This document shows, piece after piece, positions 45,633-57,500 of a stretch of DNA of 64,000 nt; position 1 is the first letter of the stretch; every line of letters starts with the position of its first letter. The translations under genes were made by a program, and so were the position numbers. The DNA is from Pycnopodia helianthoides (lineage: Eukaryota; Echinodermata; Asteroidea; Forcipulatida; Asteriidae). The stretch spans positions 1,653,773 through 1,717,772 of the forward strand of contig CM063248.1 of NCBI GenBank assembly GCA_032158295.1, given 5' to 3'. The notes beneath the pieces are model-generated. The model ran no database searches. It saw nothing but the letters and a program-made list of their open reading frames with translations, and was not told where the DNA came from.

Positions 45633-45952
45633 TGGCCATTGATGAAAGAAAACAACATATAGGTCGTCAAAATAAGATAACTGTAATTGTGGAAAGCGCC
45701 CTCATGCGGTCAAAAATGTGGTCAATTGGCCTGGATCACCGCTAGGGTTAACGTCTTTACTTGGATTTTGTACACAAGATTCCTAATGGGACATCCCTCT
45801 CTATAGACTTCCCTTCTGTGGAAACCATTTGTTCCTATTGTCTTTGGTCTCAATAAGGTAGAGGATATAGGAGAACACTGTCTCATGTACAGTCACAGAA
45901 AATTTAATCATCATGGAATGCAGTTAACAAAATGGCGCTAGTGCAAACAAAC

Positions 45953-46078
45953 TGGGCCCAATTTGATGCCACTGCTTATCGTGGAATTTTGCGCTTTAGT
46001 CCCATAGAATCATGCACTCTACGGGGCGTCATAAATGCAGAATTTTTCCGCTAAGCAGTGCAATGAAATTGGGCCCTG
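45953..46078. mobile_element. 126-bp hairpin MITE, GGGCCCAATTTGATGCCACT
   Basis: TGGGCCCAATTTGATGCCAC is mirrored by GTGCAATGAAATTGGGCCC, with GGAATTTTGCGCTTTA and GCAGAATTTTTCCGCT inside. It is non-coding. Confidence 0.75.
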
Positions 46079-46390
46079 TTCTTCAAAATGAAAAAAAAAA
46101 AAATCACTTTATTTTCAGAGAATTAAAACCTGATGAATTTGGTAATCCCAGCCACTGCCTCAGAATAGAAAAAAATTTATATGAAAGTGATCTAAACTTT
46201 ATATTTTAAAATAGCATATTTGATATTTAAAAAAAATTAATAACAAATTATTTGAAAGGAATGTTTATGTAGCCTTTAGTATAAATGGGTGATAAAAAAT
46301 ATCTTTTGAGATGATAGTAGGCGTCCTTCACAGTCCTTCACATCGGTCCTTTTTTCATTATTCTCATCGATGAGAACAGTAGAAAAGGAC

Positions 46391-46762
46391 AGGGCCCAAT
46401 TTCATAGAGCTGCTTAACAGCCGATTTTGTGCTTACTGTGCGAGTTTCCATTTCATAGCGCTGCTAAGCATAAGCAAACGAAAATGCATGCTAACCCTCC
46501 ATTGCTTACTGTATGCAAATGAATGACGTAACAATGCAAATCCATGGTGAACGCGCAAGTTGGCTGCCTAACTTTGCCCTGGTCTTGGCCTTTGTGCCCC
46601 TTCAAATGTTTTCATTAGACTTTAAGATTTTCAAATGGAAGTGCCTTTCGAAAAATAAAAATGACCTTGCCCTCTCCAAGATGGCATTCAAGGCCTGAGC
46701 TTCGTATTTCAAAACAATCTGTTATGCAATACTTATAGAAGCCATATGAAATTGCGTCCAGG
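46391..46762. mobile_element. GGGCCC-type hairpin MITE with a nested repeat
   Basis: The left arm AGGGCCCAATTTCATAGAGC is paired with a decayed GAAATTGCGTCCAGG at the right end. The TGGTCTTGGCCTTTGTGCC repeat occupies about 46565-46700 inside it. The element ends less than 40 bp from the stop codon of the kinase gene. Confidence 0.55.
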
Positions 46763-46798
46763 TGGAGTGTCTCCACCTAAAGGAAGACCCCCCTACTG

Positions 46799-48634
46799 TC
46801 AACAGGCATCACTATTTGTAGACCATAGAGACTCACTGCTTGGATGTTCCAAGCTGTGAACATCCTCCCTCAAAGCAGTCCTCCGTGAAGCCACCGCCTG
46901 TAAATTAAAAAGAAGAAACAAAATCAGACACGAAGACCAAACTAAACCTGGATTTATTTTGTAATGAGTTTGCAGCATGCAAAGAATGAACTGAGCTCAC
47001 TCGATTGATTTTTTCTAGTCAGGTCGTTGATCTTTCCAAAGAAATATAGCTATTGTCAGGCCTCAAATTTTGCCACGGCACCACAGCAATTGCTGTTGGT
47101 GCCCTTAAAAACCTTCAAGACAAATTCAAATTTTCCTCATTGGGTGCCCTTCATTTTGGGGAAATTGCCATGCCCTTTTGAAAATGAAAATCGAGGCCTG
47201 TATTGTTTTTCAGCCTACTTCCATGCTACAAAATCAGAGACTTAGAAACTGACTATATTCATTTCAAGTTTTTTTTTCAAAATCTGATAATGATGTTTGA
47301 AGTTTGACTGCTGTAATTAGCAGCAGGTATCACAACATTTTAGTAAATGTAATAATTCAATTAAGGATAAAGATGTTTAATTTTTTTTTTTTTTTTTTTT
47401 GGGGGGGGGAGTTGTTTATGCACTGTAGATGTAAACTCAGTGATTTAATGTACGAGTACCAAGGAAAAAAAACACCACAGGCATACTACTCAGGTGGGAT
47501 TCGAACCCATCACCCATGCCATAGTGCAGGTGTCTTACCACTAGACCAAGGCTGGTGACAAGATGCCAAATTCTTGTTATAAGAAAAATTTCATTTATTA
47601 AAATCGAATGAGACAATTGAATACTTTTTATGCTGCTGACTTTGACGAGGTTAAAGTAGTTACTCAGATTTTTTTTAAACCGAGCCCAATAACAGAGATC
47701 TGCTTAAGCAAAAAATAATGCTGAACAAATTTCTGCTGAGCAGAAATTTGCAGGAAACCAGTCAAAAATGATACCTATGATATGACATTTTGGCTGATAA
47801 CCTATTCTGTTCAGCACAATTTTTTTTGCTTAGCCGGCTCTATAAAATTTGGCCTCGGATATTAAAAGAAAGAAAATAAATTCATCGTCTAACCTTTTTT
47901 AATATTTCAGCAATACTGGTAATCCTATGCTCATCCAGATTGACTAGACTTGGCAACTGGCTAGGATGGGGCCCTGCCTCTGTAGCCTTCAGTGTTCTCC
48001 TCTGTGCTAAGAACATACTGGGATCCAGACTCACTCGACCCATCTCTTGAATGTGTCTGGTCGGAGGTGCTCGGTTCTGTTCTGGATTCCTCATCGCCGT
48101 GGTGTTTGTTCGTTTGGTTTCACATGCAGACAGGCTCTCCAGGAACTGCGCAACTGGGGGAGGCGCAGGTATTCCATGCCTGCCGATGCTGTTACTGGGT
48201 AACGCATCTTTGAATTGCCGTGGTGATTTCATTAGATCATTGTCTTTAAGATGGGAATGAGCTTGCCGATCCTCGTGACCTTCAGTAGACCTCAGTCTGT
48301 GCCTCGACTCAAACTTACTCTCATCATCTTCAAGACTGTCATCGTCTATGTTGTAATCACTTACGGTGCTTGAATCAGACAACGATTCTACTCTTTCTGA
48401 AGCTTTTGCTAGGCTCTCTCTCCCTTCCGTGCGGATCTCTACGGCCCTCTCGTGTGTTGCCAGTGCCAGCTTGTCGAGCTCTCGCTGCGTCATCTGCACC
48501 GACCCGTTGACCAGGGCGATAATGGAACGGGCCGATGTTGGATCTTCCATTGCCTCGCGGGGGATGTTTGCAGCTGAGAGGAGTGACCGCCACTCCGGTG
48601 GGAAGGAGAGGGCCTCTAGGGCTATCAAGATGTC
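46799..48634 (-). CDS. C-terminal tail exons of the kinase gene
   Basis: The 741-base exon begins DILIALEALSFPPEW, the usual close of a TKL domain, followed by an AREA-like helical stretch, an acidic Ser/Asp patch and a proline patch (PAPPPVAQF). It ends in phase 0 at AAAAAAG|GTTAGA. The next acceptor (TTAATTTACAG) gives 32 codons from AVASRRTALRE to SDAC and TGA. If the donor is not used, the frame would stop three codons later (VRR). Confidence 0.7.
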
Positions 48635-51600
48635 CTGTATGAGATGAAGATAAATAATATTTTAAAAAATTAACGTGAAGATATTATTTCACTCTAGCAG
48701 GCATATGATTCTTAAATAGTTTCAGAATTTTTGTCATTTCATAGATCTTCTGTTGCCTTCAAAATTTCTTAACAGACGTGAAACGAGCATCACAGGAGGA
48801 AAGACACAGGCCATTTTACGTCTGAACCTCTAATTTTTGAAGTTGCGATTTTGATTATTATTAATTTCTGGTTATGAAACCAAGGATGCCTCAAAAGCAA
48901 ACTTAGTCACTGTAACTCAAAATCCTGAGGAGTCCTGTAGACAAGGGTGCTTGCTATGAACGTAAAAACACCAAGGTACACCCTACTCTTCCACAATACG
49001 TGTTTTAGGTTCTTTTAAGTGCACTACCAATCTTAAGACATGGGACCTAGTCTCAAAAAAAAAAATACTATGGTAGAGTATCTTGCTCAAAGACAGAGGC
49101 ATCATGACCAGCCAGGCCAGGATTCAACAGTCTGTGAACAGTCTGGTGCACTTTTCTTTTCTTTTGTTTTAGGCGCTTCCCCACTGCAGTAAAAAACCTA
49201 AAAGCGGGTACACATTTTGTTATAAATTTTTATTTTTTTAAAGCGGAAATAAAAAATCAGCGCGGTCAATGAAAAAGCGGATATCTGCTTTAAATCAGAG
49301 ATTTCACAGGCCTGGAGTATACTGACTGAAACATTGAGTTGTTACACAACTGGTTCTTTTTCAGAACCAGAACCTAACGTCACTTTTAATTTTCTAGACA
49401 ACTGCGACAGACAAGAAGACAAAGAAGCTGTTCCAGGTAGGCCTTACACAGAGTCGGTGATGGCTGACTGACAACAAATGGCGCTACTGGTATCTTACTC
49501 AAGATAGAAGTAATATCCTAAGAGGATCTACTCACCTTGAACGAAGGTCTTTTATTGGGTTTGTGATCCCAGCAGGACTTGATGAGATGTTTCAGGGGTT
49601 CAGGGCAGGTCTGAGGAATCTCAGGACGCTTCTTCTGTTGCACCCTCTCCAAGACCTACAGGAAAAACATGCACTCAATTCAATACATCTTAAAGGTGCT
49701 GCATGCGTTTGGTAATTGGAGCCTACTGATTGTGTTAATCCTATATAAATGTAGGTATATACAATAAAACTAACCTGTGAAAATTTCACTTCAAAAGGTG
49801 GTCGCATTTTTGTGATATCAACGAAAAAACCAGAGCGAATATTTCCACGCAGGAAGAATATTCCCCATAGGAATTAATACACAGTCTTCTCAGAATCAAA
49901 TTTTGAAGAATAAAAAGTGATATATTTTCCATAACCGTAGTACTTTGAAGTTAATTTTCTCAAAATTCATTATACTACCCAAAGTTGCTGTACTTCTTAC
50001 CAAGTAAGTTTTTATTGTCATTAATTTTCAGAGTCATAACCAAACGTGTACTGTGCCTTTTAACTCAAGCTATCATTGTAAGATTTTGATATTGTGTGAC
50101 TGGTGTGTCTCAAATGCTGGGACTTCATTTTCATGTTTGGTATGTTCCAAAATTTGTATGGTGGTAGAAACAAGATCATAGGCTGGTATTATGCAATCCT
50201 TTCAAAATGGCAGGAAAGTTTAAAATTGCAGAAACATCTTCGTAGATGTATATGTAGTGTCATATGCTTGTGTACAAGAAGTTTTTCAGACCACATAAAA
50301 GAAAGTAAGATAAAAATCCTGGCATTTTAGTGACGGATCTCATTGATTTTTGTGTTTTATGAAAGGAATGAAAGTTTTCATTTCTTCTTTTGCTCTAAAA
50401 TTTAATTTTCATGGCGATAATAGAGTTTGTAAAATTGATCTCTGAACACATTTCTTCTGTTGTGTAAGAAAAGTGCTTCACGCTTGAGTGGTCAAACAAC
50501 TTGGTCAAATGCGAGGACAATATGCCATTTGCATGTCAGATTAGAATGATGTCTGGTACACTGCCTCGTTCAGTCACAAGTGAATGCTTATGATTGGAAT
50601 TCCTCAGACTACATTCAGTGTTGCTATGTCACAAAGTCAGGGGCAAGCTCTTGTGTAGTTACGCAAGAGACCACAAACACCCATACACAACTCTCAATGA
50701 AATGCGTGGCGCAAGGATACCAGTCTTTGCCTATCTGGAGGTTGCTAAGCAAAAGCGTGCCCCTGACCATGTAACACGGCAACACTGGATGTAGTCTGTG
50801 GAAATCAAATTGAGCATTCACTTGTGAGCGAACAAGGCGTTGTACCAGACTTCATTCAAATCCAACTGGCAAAGGTTTATTTGGTAATGAGTGGGTTCAT
50901 GCAATTGGGCCCCCGTCTCAATGACATAAGCATGCTTAGTGTCTATTAGTAAAATCTGCTTACCTGAAATACAGAGAGTCCACTGAACGGTTGATCACCG
51001 GTCAGCATCTCCCATAGAATAACACCAAAGCTGTAAACATCAACCTAAATCAGAAAAAAATAAATCATAAAAAACAATCAAAAAACAATCAATCATTATA
51101 ACACTCAATTTTTATATAGCGCTTTATCTTCGGGCATCTCAGAGCATTAAATATATTTTTCTGGGTCCAATTTTATATAGCTGCTTACTACAAAACTTTT
51201 CTAAGCGCAAACTCAAATCCTGCCGGGCAGGTACAAGCTTCTAATTTTGGCGGCATTTATTAAAGGGAAAGTCCAATGAGTAAACCCATATACGGTACAC
51301 ATCTTTTGATTTACACTTAACACAACTTGTGAAAACTTCACAAAATACAGGGGTCAAGTTTTTAGTCATAGAGCAAAAAAACTGGGACTTTCAGGGACTT
51401 TGAGCACGCTCATATCAGGCTTATTTCAATTGCGGCAATCAAAATAAGCATCAATGATTTTGTGGGGTCTTCAAATGCTATTCTCTTGACTTTGGCAGTA
51501 TTTCTTAGAGGGTTGTATTTCTCTGGAGGATTGGTACTGGTAGGAACTTTAGAATCAGTGAGCTTTCACACTGAAAACCAATCTGTTTTTTCTCCTGAAA

Positions 51601-54485
51601 ATAACAAATCCTTCTCTGTCTTTTAAAAAAAAGTTGATACCACGCGATGATAATCTGACAACGTTTGCTCTTGGTTTTCCAACTGCCGTTGTGCAAGCTG
51701 CTGGTATTGAGGTTTTGGTGGGGATTTTGGGTGGTTCCCCCCCCCAGTTTGTCTCTTCCCCCCTCCCTCTTCCCCCAACCGTTTCCTTTCAATTGTGGTA
51801 GGATGGCTCTGTAGAGGTGCTGGTCACCTGTTCCATCTTGCCACTCACTGGCGATTTGTCGTAACTTTTTAAATATTTGTATATTAACCCCAAACTATTT
51901 TTATATCAAGGTAACTTTTCTTTATTCAATTTTCTTTTGTATTATTCGATTATCTTTATTTCCTTGTTTTTCTTTTGTATTGTTTTGCCAGTGAAGAAGT
52001 GTAATAAACAGGCATGCAACTTTTCCTCGGATCAGCTGATTTCCTCTTTTTTTTATTCTCAGTTTTACCATTAAAAATCGAAAAATACTGTACAAATCAT
52101 TGAAATTTTGTAATTTCCTCTTTTTTGGTGAAGTTACAGTTGCATGCCTGAATAAAATAAATAAATAAATAAAATACATTGATACTCTGACAGTGGATAG
52201 GATATCAGGAGGTGTCTAGTAATACCTTGTCTGTGATACTAGATGAAGTATTTTCCATCAACTCTGGGGCCATCCAGGCTGGTGTGCCTTGGATTTTCCC
52301 CTTCTGCATGGCTTCAGCTTCATGCCTGTAAAACAAAAGCAGAAACACAATTTACCTTTTTCTGCATCAGAGATGGGTCTCCTTATGTTTTTCTTTTGCT
52401 GGTATAACTTCAACTTTCTGAACTTTCTGAGCAGGTCTACTATGGATCGCGTAACATATGATATCATTTGTTAACAAAAGAGCCACAGAGCCTGGACTTT
52501 CTGCAGGCACAATTTGTACACAGCTCAAAGAGCCACAGAGCCTGGACTTTCTGCAGGCACAATTTGTACACAGCTCAAAGAGCCACAGAGCCTGGACTTC
52601 CTGCAGGCACAAATTGTACACAGCTCAAAGAGCCACAGAGCCTGGACTTCCTGCAGGCACAATTTGTACACAACTCAAAGAGCCACAGAGCCTGGACTTC
52701 CTGCAGGCACAAATTGTACAAAGCTCAAAGAGCCACAGAGCCTGGACTTCCTGCAGGCACAATTTGTACACAGCTCAGAGAGCCACAGAGCCTGGACTTC
52801 CTGCAGGCACAATTTGTACACAGCTCAAAGAGCCACAGAGCCTGGACTTCCTGCAGGCACAATTTGTACACAGCTCAAAGAGCCACAGAGCCTGGACTTC
52901 CTGCATGCACAATTTGTACACAGCTCAAAGAGCCACAGAGCCTGGACTTCCTGCAGGCACAATTTGTACACAGCTCAAAGACGAGCTCAACCCGACCGCC
53001 CTGCTTACTTTTTAATTATCACAAAACCGGGTTCTCTCATTCTTTCCGTTGACACCATCGATCACAAAAATGCATTTCTGTTGCTTATACCTGAGTTTAG
53101 CGAAACCGAAGTCGCCGATCTTTGCCCGTCCATGCGAACCGAGGAGAATGTTCATGGATTTCATGTCGAGATGGAGGACTTGGGGTCGATGGCGGTGTAG
53201 ATAGTTCATCCCTAGGGCGATATCTCGTGAGATTTGGTAGTATGCGATGTGGTCCAGGTATTCTCTGTGTAGTTGAAGTAGTGGATAACGTATTGCTAGT
53301 TAAACAGGAGTAAGATTTCGTCTGCTCGAGAGTGGACCTCCGAAGTAATTACTTGGCAAAAAGAAACATTCATTTTCAAAGAAAAAAAAAAAAGGAAAAA
53401 AAAGTTTCTTTGTGGGTTCAAAATTTGTTCTTAAGATTTATAAGCTTTTGAAATTTAATGCCGTTTGGTTTATTATGGATATGAAATTGCAGTTACGACC
53501 ACATTGCATTGAGCTAATGATTTGTAATGAGGGTGTCTCTTGAGTAAAGAAAATTGTGTCCCCTGAATCTAAAGAATGAGGGCTCCAAAGCCTGGTAGGT
53601 CCCTCCAAGTGTAGAGAATGACCCCTCCCCCATACTGCATACCCCATACTGTCTTGAGGATAGTACCCCCCCCCCCACCAAACTCCAACCAAGTCTCCCA
53701 AGGCCTCCCATGTCTCCCTCAGTCCCCCTTAATGTTGAGGATAAGTCCCCCTGGACCTCCTGGGTCATCTTTGGTATATAAAATGCTGACCCTTGAGCCT
53801 CCTCAACTACATGTGGGTCTTGTACCTTGACTTATCATGGATTCTTGCATACAGACTCCCTCCAGCCATAAACTCCAGAACCATGAGGGGTAAGTCACCG
53901 GATGTGCACACCCCAAGAAGTAAAACCACACGCGGATGCCGTAACTCATGCAGTAAGCTCACCTACAAGTTATATCATACAAAAACTATCGGTCAACATC
54001 TTAAGAAGGTGTTGTTGCCACTTATGGGCATGATCGAGTGGTCTCAAAGGATTCATACATCCCCACATCCCTCCCTCAAACCAAGTACAGAAGAGTGCAT
54101 TGAAACATGGACAAGTTGAAATCTTATACTCACAATATCTTAAATAAGTTATCCAAGCCATCCTAGATTAGGAAAACAATGATCATGATCCTCTCACTTC
54201 TGCTGCATCAACCCGACTCGTTGTACCTAAATCTGGTACCACCCACTATGGCGACCGTGCATTTTCTCACATTGCACCAGTCTTATGGAACAAGCTACCC
54301 AATGACATCAGAAACACTCACTCTCCCAACACATTTCAAACTCATATCAAGAAACGCCTGTTTACTGCAAGTTATTAACATTCCCGTTTTGGTGTAATTT
54401 TTCTGTAGAGAGCTCGATACTTTTGTAGTATTTTTTCTGTAGCACCTTGAGTAATGTTTTATTAGAAAGTGCGCTTTATAAGTTT

Positions 54486-54517
<32 letters not shown>

Positions 54518-57500
54518 CTGGGACATACAGGGGCAACGGCTGAGGCACACAGCTCCAAACAGTCTCCACTAGGTCTCTGATACTTGAATTACTTGGTTTT
54601 AAAAGTGCCTCACCTCTTCAGCGAAATAGTTGTGATCCGATTCAGCTAGGGGGATCTTGAGTCTCTTAATTGCGACCTCTGACCCATTGAAGAAACCATG
54701 GAACACCTGCGAGAAGGTGCCCTCCCCGATGACATCTAAAAGAAAATAATAATAAAGAACAACAAAATATGATTAACCACTTCCATTGCATGACGTACAT
54801 ATCCGCCAAATTTGTCAAAGTTGTGCAGTGTCACTGTGCAGTGCATGTTTTGGGCAACACATGCACAGTGAGACACACGCATTCTTGTTTTTGCATCCCT
54901 GTGGAGACATCTTTTGTTCTTTCCTTTGTCCCTGTAGTTAAGAACCTCCCATAGACTTTGTACACAAAATTCCTTGTGGAGCAACCCAGTCTTTAGAATT
55001 TCCCTATGGAGACCCTTTGTTATCCCTTTTCTGTTTTGTCCTCGGTCTCCATAAGGTAGTGAAAATGAAATCACACGTAGGTGTGTGTGATTTCAGTGCA
55101 AGGCAAGGGGTCTACAGATTGCTAAATTTGATAAAAGTATATCATCTTTGTAGCAAGACGTATCACTGGTAATCCTAAACACCAGTGAACTACCTGCATG
55201 CACATCAATAAATCCGCATGTCTAATTAATCCATGGCAGAAGCTTCTCACAAAATCACCATTAAGGGGCTCAACCTTTTGTAAGTATATTTGAATATTGT
55301 TCTTTTACAAGAAAATTTTGACAAAACTAAAGTTTGTGATTTGATAAAACTTTGCAAAACACTGATGCAAATGTCACTCTCTAACATCAAAATTGAAGAA
55401 TAGATATCTCTTTTCAAAAAGTTTGTCCTTTTTTACTGTCAAAACAAAACTTCCTTTGAAGACTCAAATAACAATTCGATACTTCAGAGGAATTCCATCA
55501 GCACTAGGCCATCAAACGTTTCCATCTGTGAGACTATGAGGGGCAAGATATAATTCATTTTGAATAAAGATATACAATTGTATATTTGAGGACTTCATAC
55601 CTGATTGATGGTAGTGTATGTCATCCTCAGGTAACTCACAGTTCCTGACCGGGTCTCTGTGCTTCAGACGACTTAACTCAGACTCCATTAATCTTAAGAA
55701 AATGTAACAACACATAAAATAATCGGTTCAGTTCAGTTAAGTAATGGTTTAATTAGAAATTTACAAATTAGGGCAACCGCTGAATTGCAAGTAAATTTAT
55801 ATAGGTTAAAAAGGTTTAAGAAAACCAAAACCAAAATGTGTATAGTAAAAAATAATTACTTAACTACAATGACACAAAAACGACAAAAACAACAGATTAA
55901 ATAATACAAAAGGAGGAAAATTCAACTAGTATTAAAATTACGAATGAAGTATGGTAGTGCACTGTTTTTCATTCTTTCGGATTTACAACGAAACTTCAAA
56001 CTTTGACTGTCTAAGAGTTATTTTTGGGGCAAGTATCGTTGAAATTGAGTTATTTCATTGAGAGTCATTTCCATGAAAGAATTACAGAGGGATTGACGAC
56101 AATTATGTACGAATTTGAAGAAGTATTAATTAGTTCTTTAAATAACTAACAAGCTATTGCCTGGTAATTACTAGAAATTAATAAGCTATTCAAAATTTAC
56201 TATCTGAACCATGTGAGCACGATGTGTTTTCTCAAAAGGTTATTTTTTGGTGAAGCATTGCACAAAAATAATCATGTCTGACATCATTCAAACGACAATG
56301 ATATCGTCGTGTCAGTGCCAAAACGTTGTATCTCCTAAAAATAATTACACTTGCATTACGCCTGAGTTTGAAATGGTCAAATGGTTTTATCTTGCTTAAA
56401 ATAGTCTGGATGTTTAACAAGACGTTTTTGCATGGAGCATTTTTGTGCGAGATACGTTTTTGCAAAATCGAGATACAACGTTTTTGCACTGATGCCACGG
56501 TATGTCCTTCCTGTCACAAGAAGCTGTTATTTTAAGACTTTGTTGCCGTCTACAGAGGTCATAAAACCCTCACCTGATTTGCCTCTTGTGTTGCTCCTTC
56601 TGCTTCCGAACCTCCTTCATCAATTCATTCTTTGACATTGAGCTGTATACGCCCCTGGCAGGTCCTGAACCCTTGGTGGCGCTCTGCGCTCTGCCGGCTG
56701 TGCGCACCGGGTCGGCAGATGCCGAGGTTGCTCTCGCTGCCATCGCAAGATCCCTCTTGAGGGCTGAGAGCTGTTGCTGGAGGAGTTCCACTTGAGCAGG
56801 GGAAGTTGTTGGAGAATCTCCGTCTTGAACACCTTGGATCTTTAAAAACAAAATTACTTGATAAGCTTACCCTTCCCATCTCCAACCCTTGCGCTCTTTT
56901 AAGTTAACCAAGTTATTTTAACCTTAAAGGCACTGGACACTATTAGTAATTACTCAAAATAATTGTTAGCATAAAAACTTACTTGGTAACGAGCAATGGA
57001 GAGCTGTTGATAGTATAAAACATTGTGAGAAACGGCTCCCTCTGAAGTAACGTAGTTTTTGAGAAAGAAGTAATTTCTCAGTAAAATATTTAAATTGATT
57101 TCGAGACCTCACGCGTGAGGTCACAAAATCAAGCAATCAAGCATCTGAAAGCACACAACTTCGTGTGACAAAGGTGTTTTTTTCTTCCATTATTATCTCG
57201 CAACTTCAACGACCAATTGAGATCAAATTTTCACAGGTTTGTTATTTTGTGCATATGCTGAGATACACCAAGTGAGAAGACTGGTCTTTGATAGTTACCA
57301 AAGGTGTCCAGTGTCTTTAAGTTCAAGTGTGGGTGTAGGGTGTCATGGCCAAGCGGTTTAGAGCATCGGATTCAAGTTCTGGTGGTTATAGTCCTCAGGG
57401 TGTGGGTTCGAATCCCTGTCATGACACTTGCGTCCTTGAGCAAGATGCTTTACTATAATTGCTTCTCTTCACCCAGGGGTATAAATGGGTACTTACAAGG

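Larger units (their letters stand above)
36282..46798. other. Convergent intergenic region, LARGE 3' UTR and repeats
   Basis: Between the stop of LARGE and the stop of the minus-strand kinase I see no gene. The proximal part probably belongs to the LARGE 3' UTR, whose end is not defined; AATAAA-type signals occur near 40686, 41363 and 41423 among others. MITEs and SINEs are listed separately. Diverged relatives of the TTAA families lie at about 38799-39140 and 43903-44261. Confidence 0.6.
49536..54735 (-). other. Protein kinase catalytic domain region, six exons
   Basis: Exon 54735-54614 carries the glycine loop and VAIKRLK. Exon 53962-53826 carries LRHPRVVLLLGVC and the hinge VLEFMAGGSL. 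Exon 53264-53091 carries GMNYLH, the catalytic loop LHLDMKSMNILL and KIGDFGFAKL. Exon 52325-52226 carries QGTPAWMAPELM. Exon 51044-50964 carries VDVYSFGVILWEMLTG. Exon 49655-49536 carries CWDHKPNKRPSFK. Between them lie a 50-bp minisatellite, a LINE fragment and MITEs. The ATG that opens MNYLHRHRP is internal, not a start. Confidence 0.92.

Noticed and set aside
52458..53200. Three overlapping plus-strand frames of 185-228 codons
   Set aside because: They are the three frames of a 50-bp minisatellite inside an intron of the minus-strand kinase gene.
53012..53209. MNYLHRHRP frame as a separate small kinase fragment
   Set aside because: Its ATG is an internal methionine of kinase exon 53264-53091; the flanking exons continue the same protein in phase.
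56586..56885. Additional frames on both strands near the kinase exon
   Set aside because: Only the minus frame continuing VELLQQQLSALKRDLA has matching splice phases; the others are shadows of exon 56839-56574.
57338..57425. A functional tRNA-Leu gene
   Set aside because: A and B boxes and a CAA loop are present, but the T stem is incomplete and the sequence runs on into a SINE body repeated at 17058-17275.
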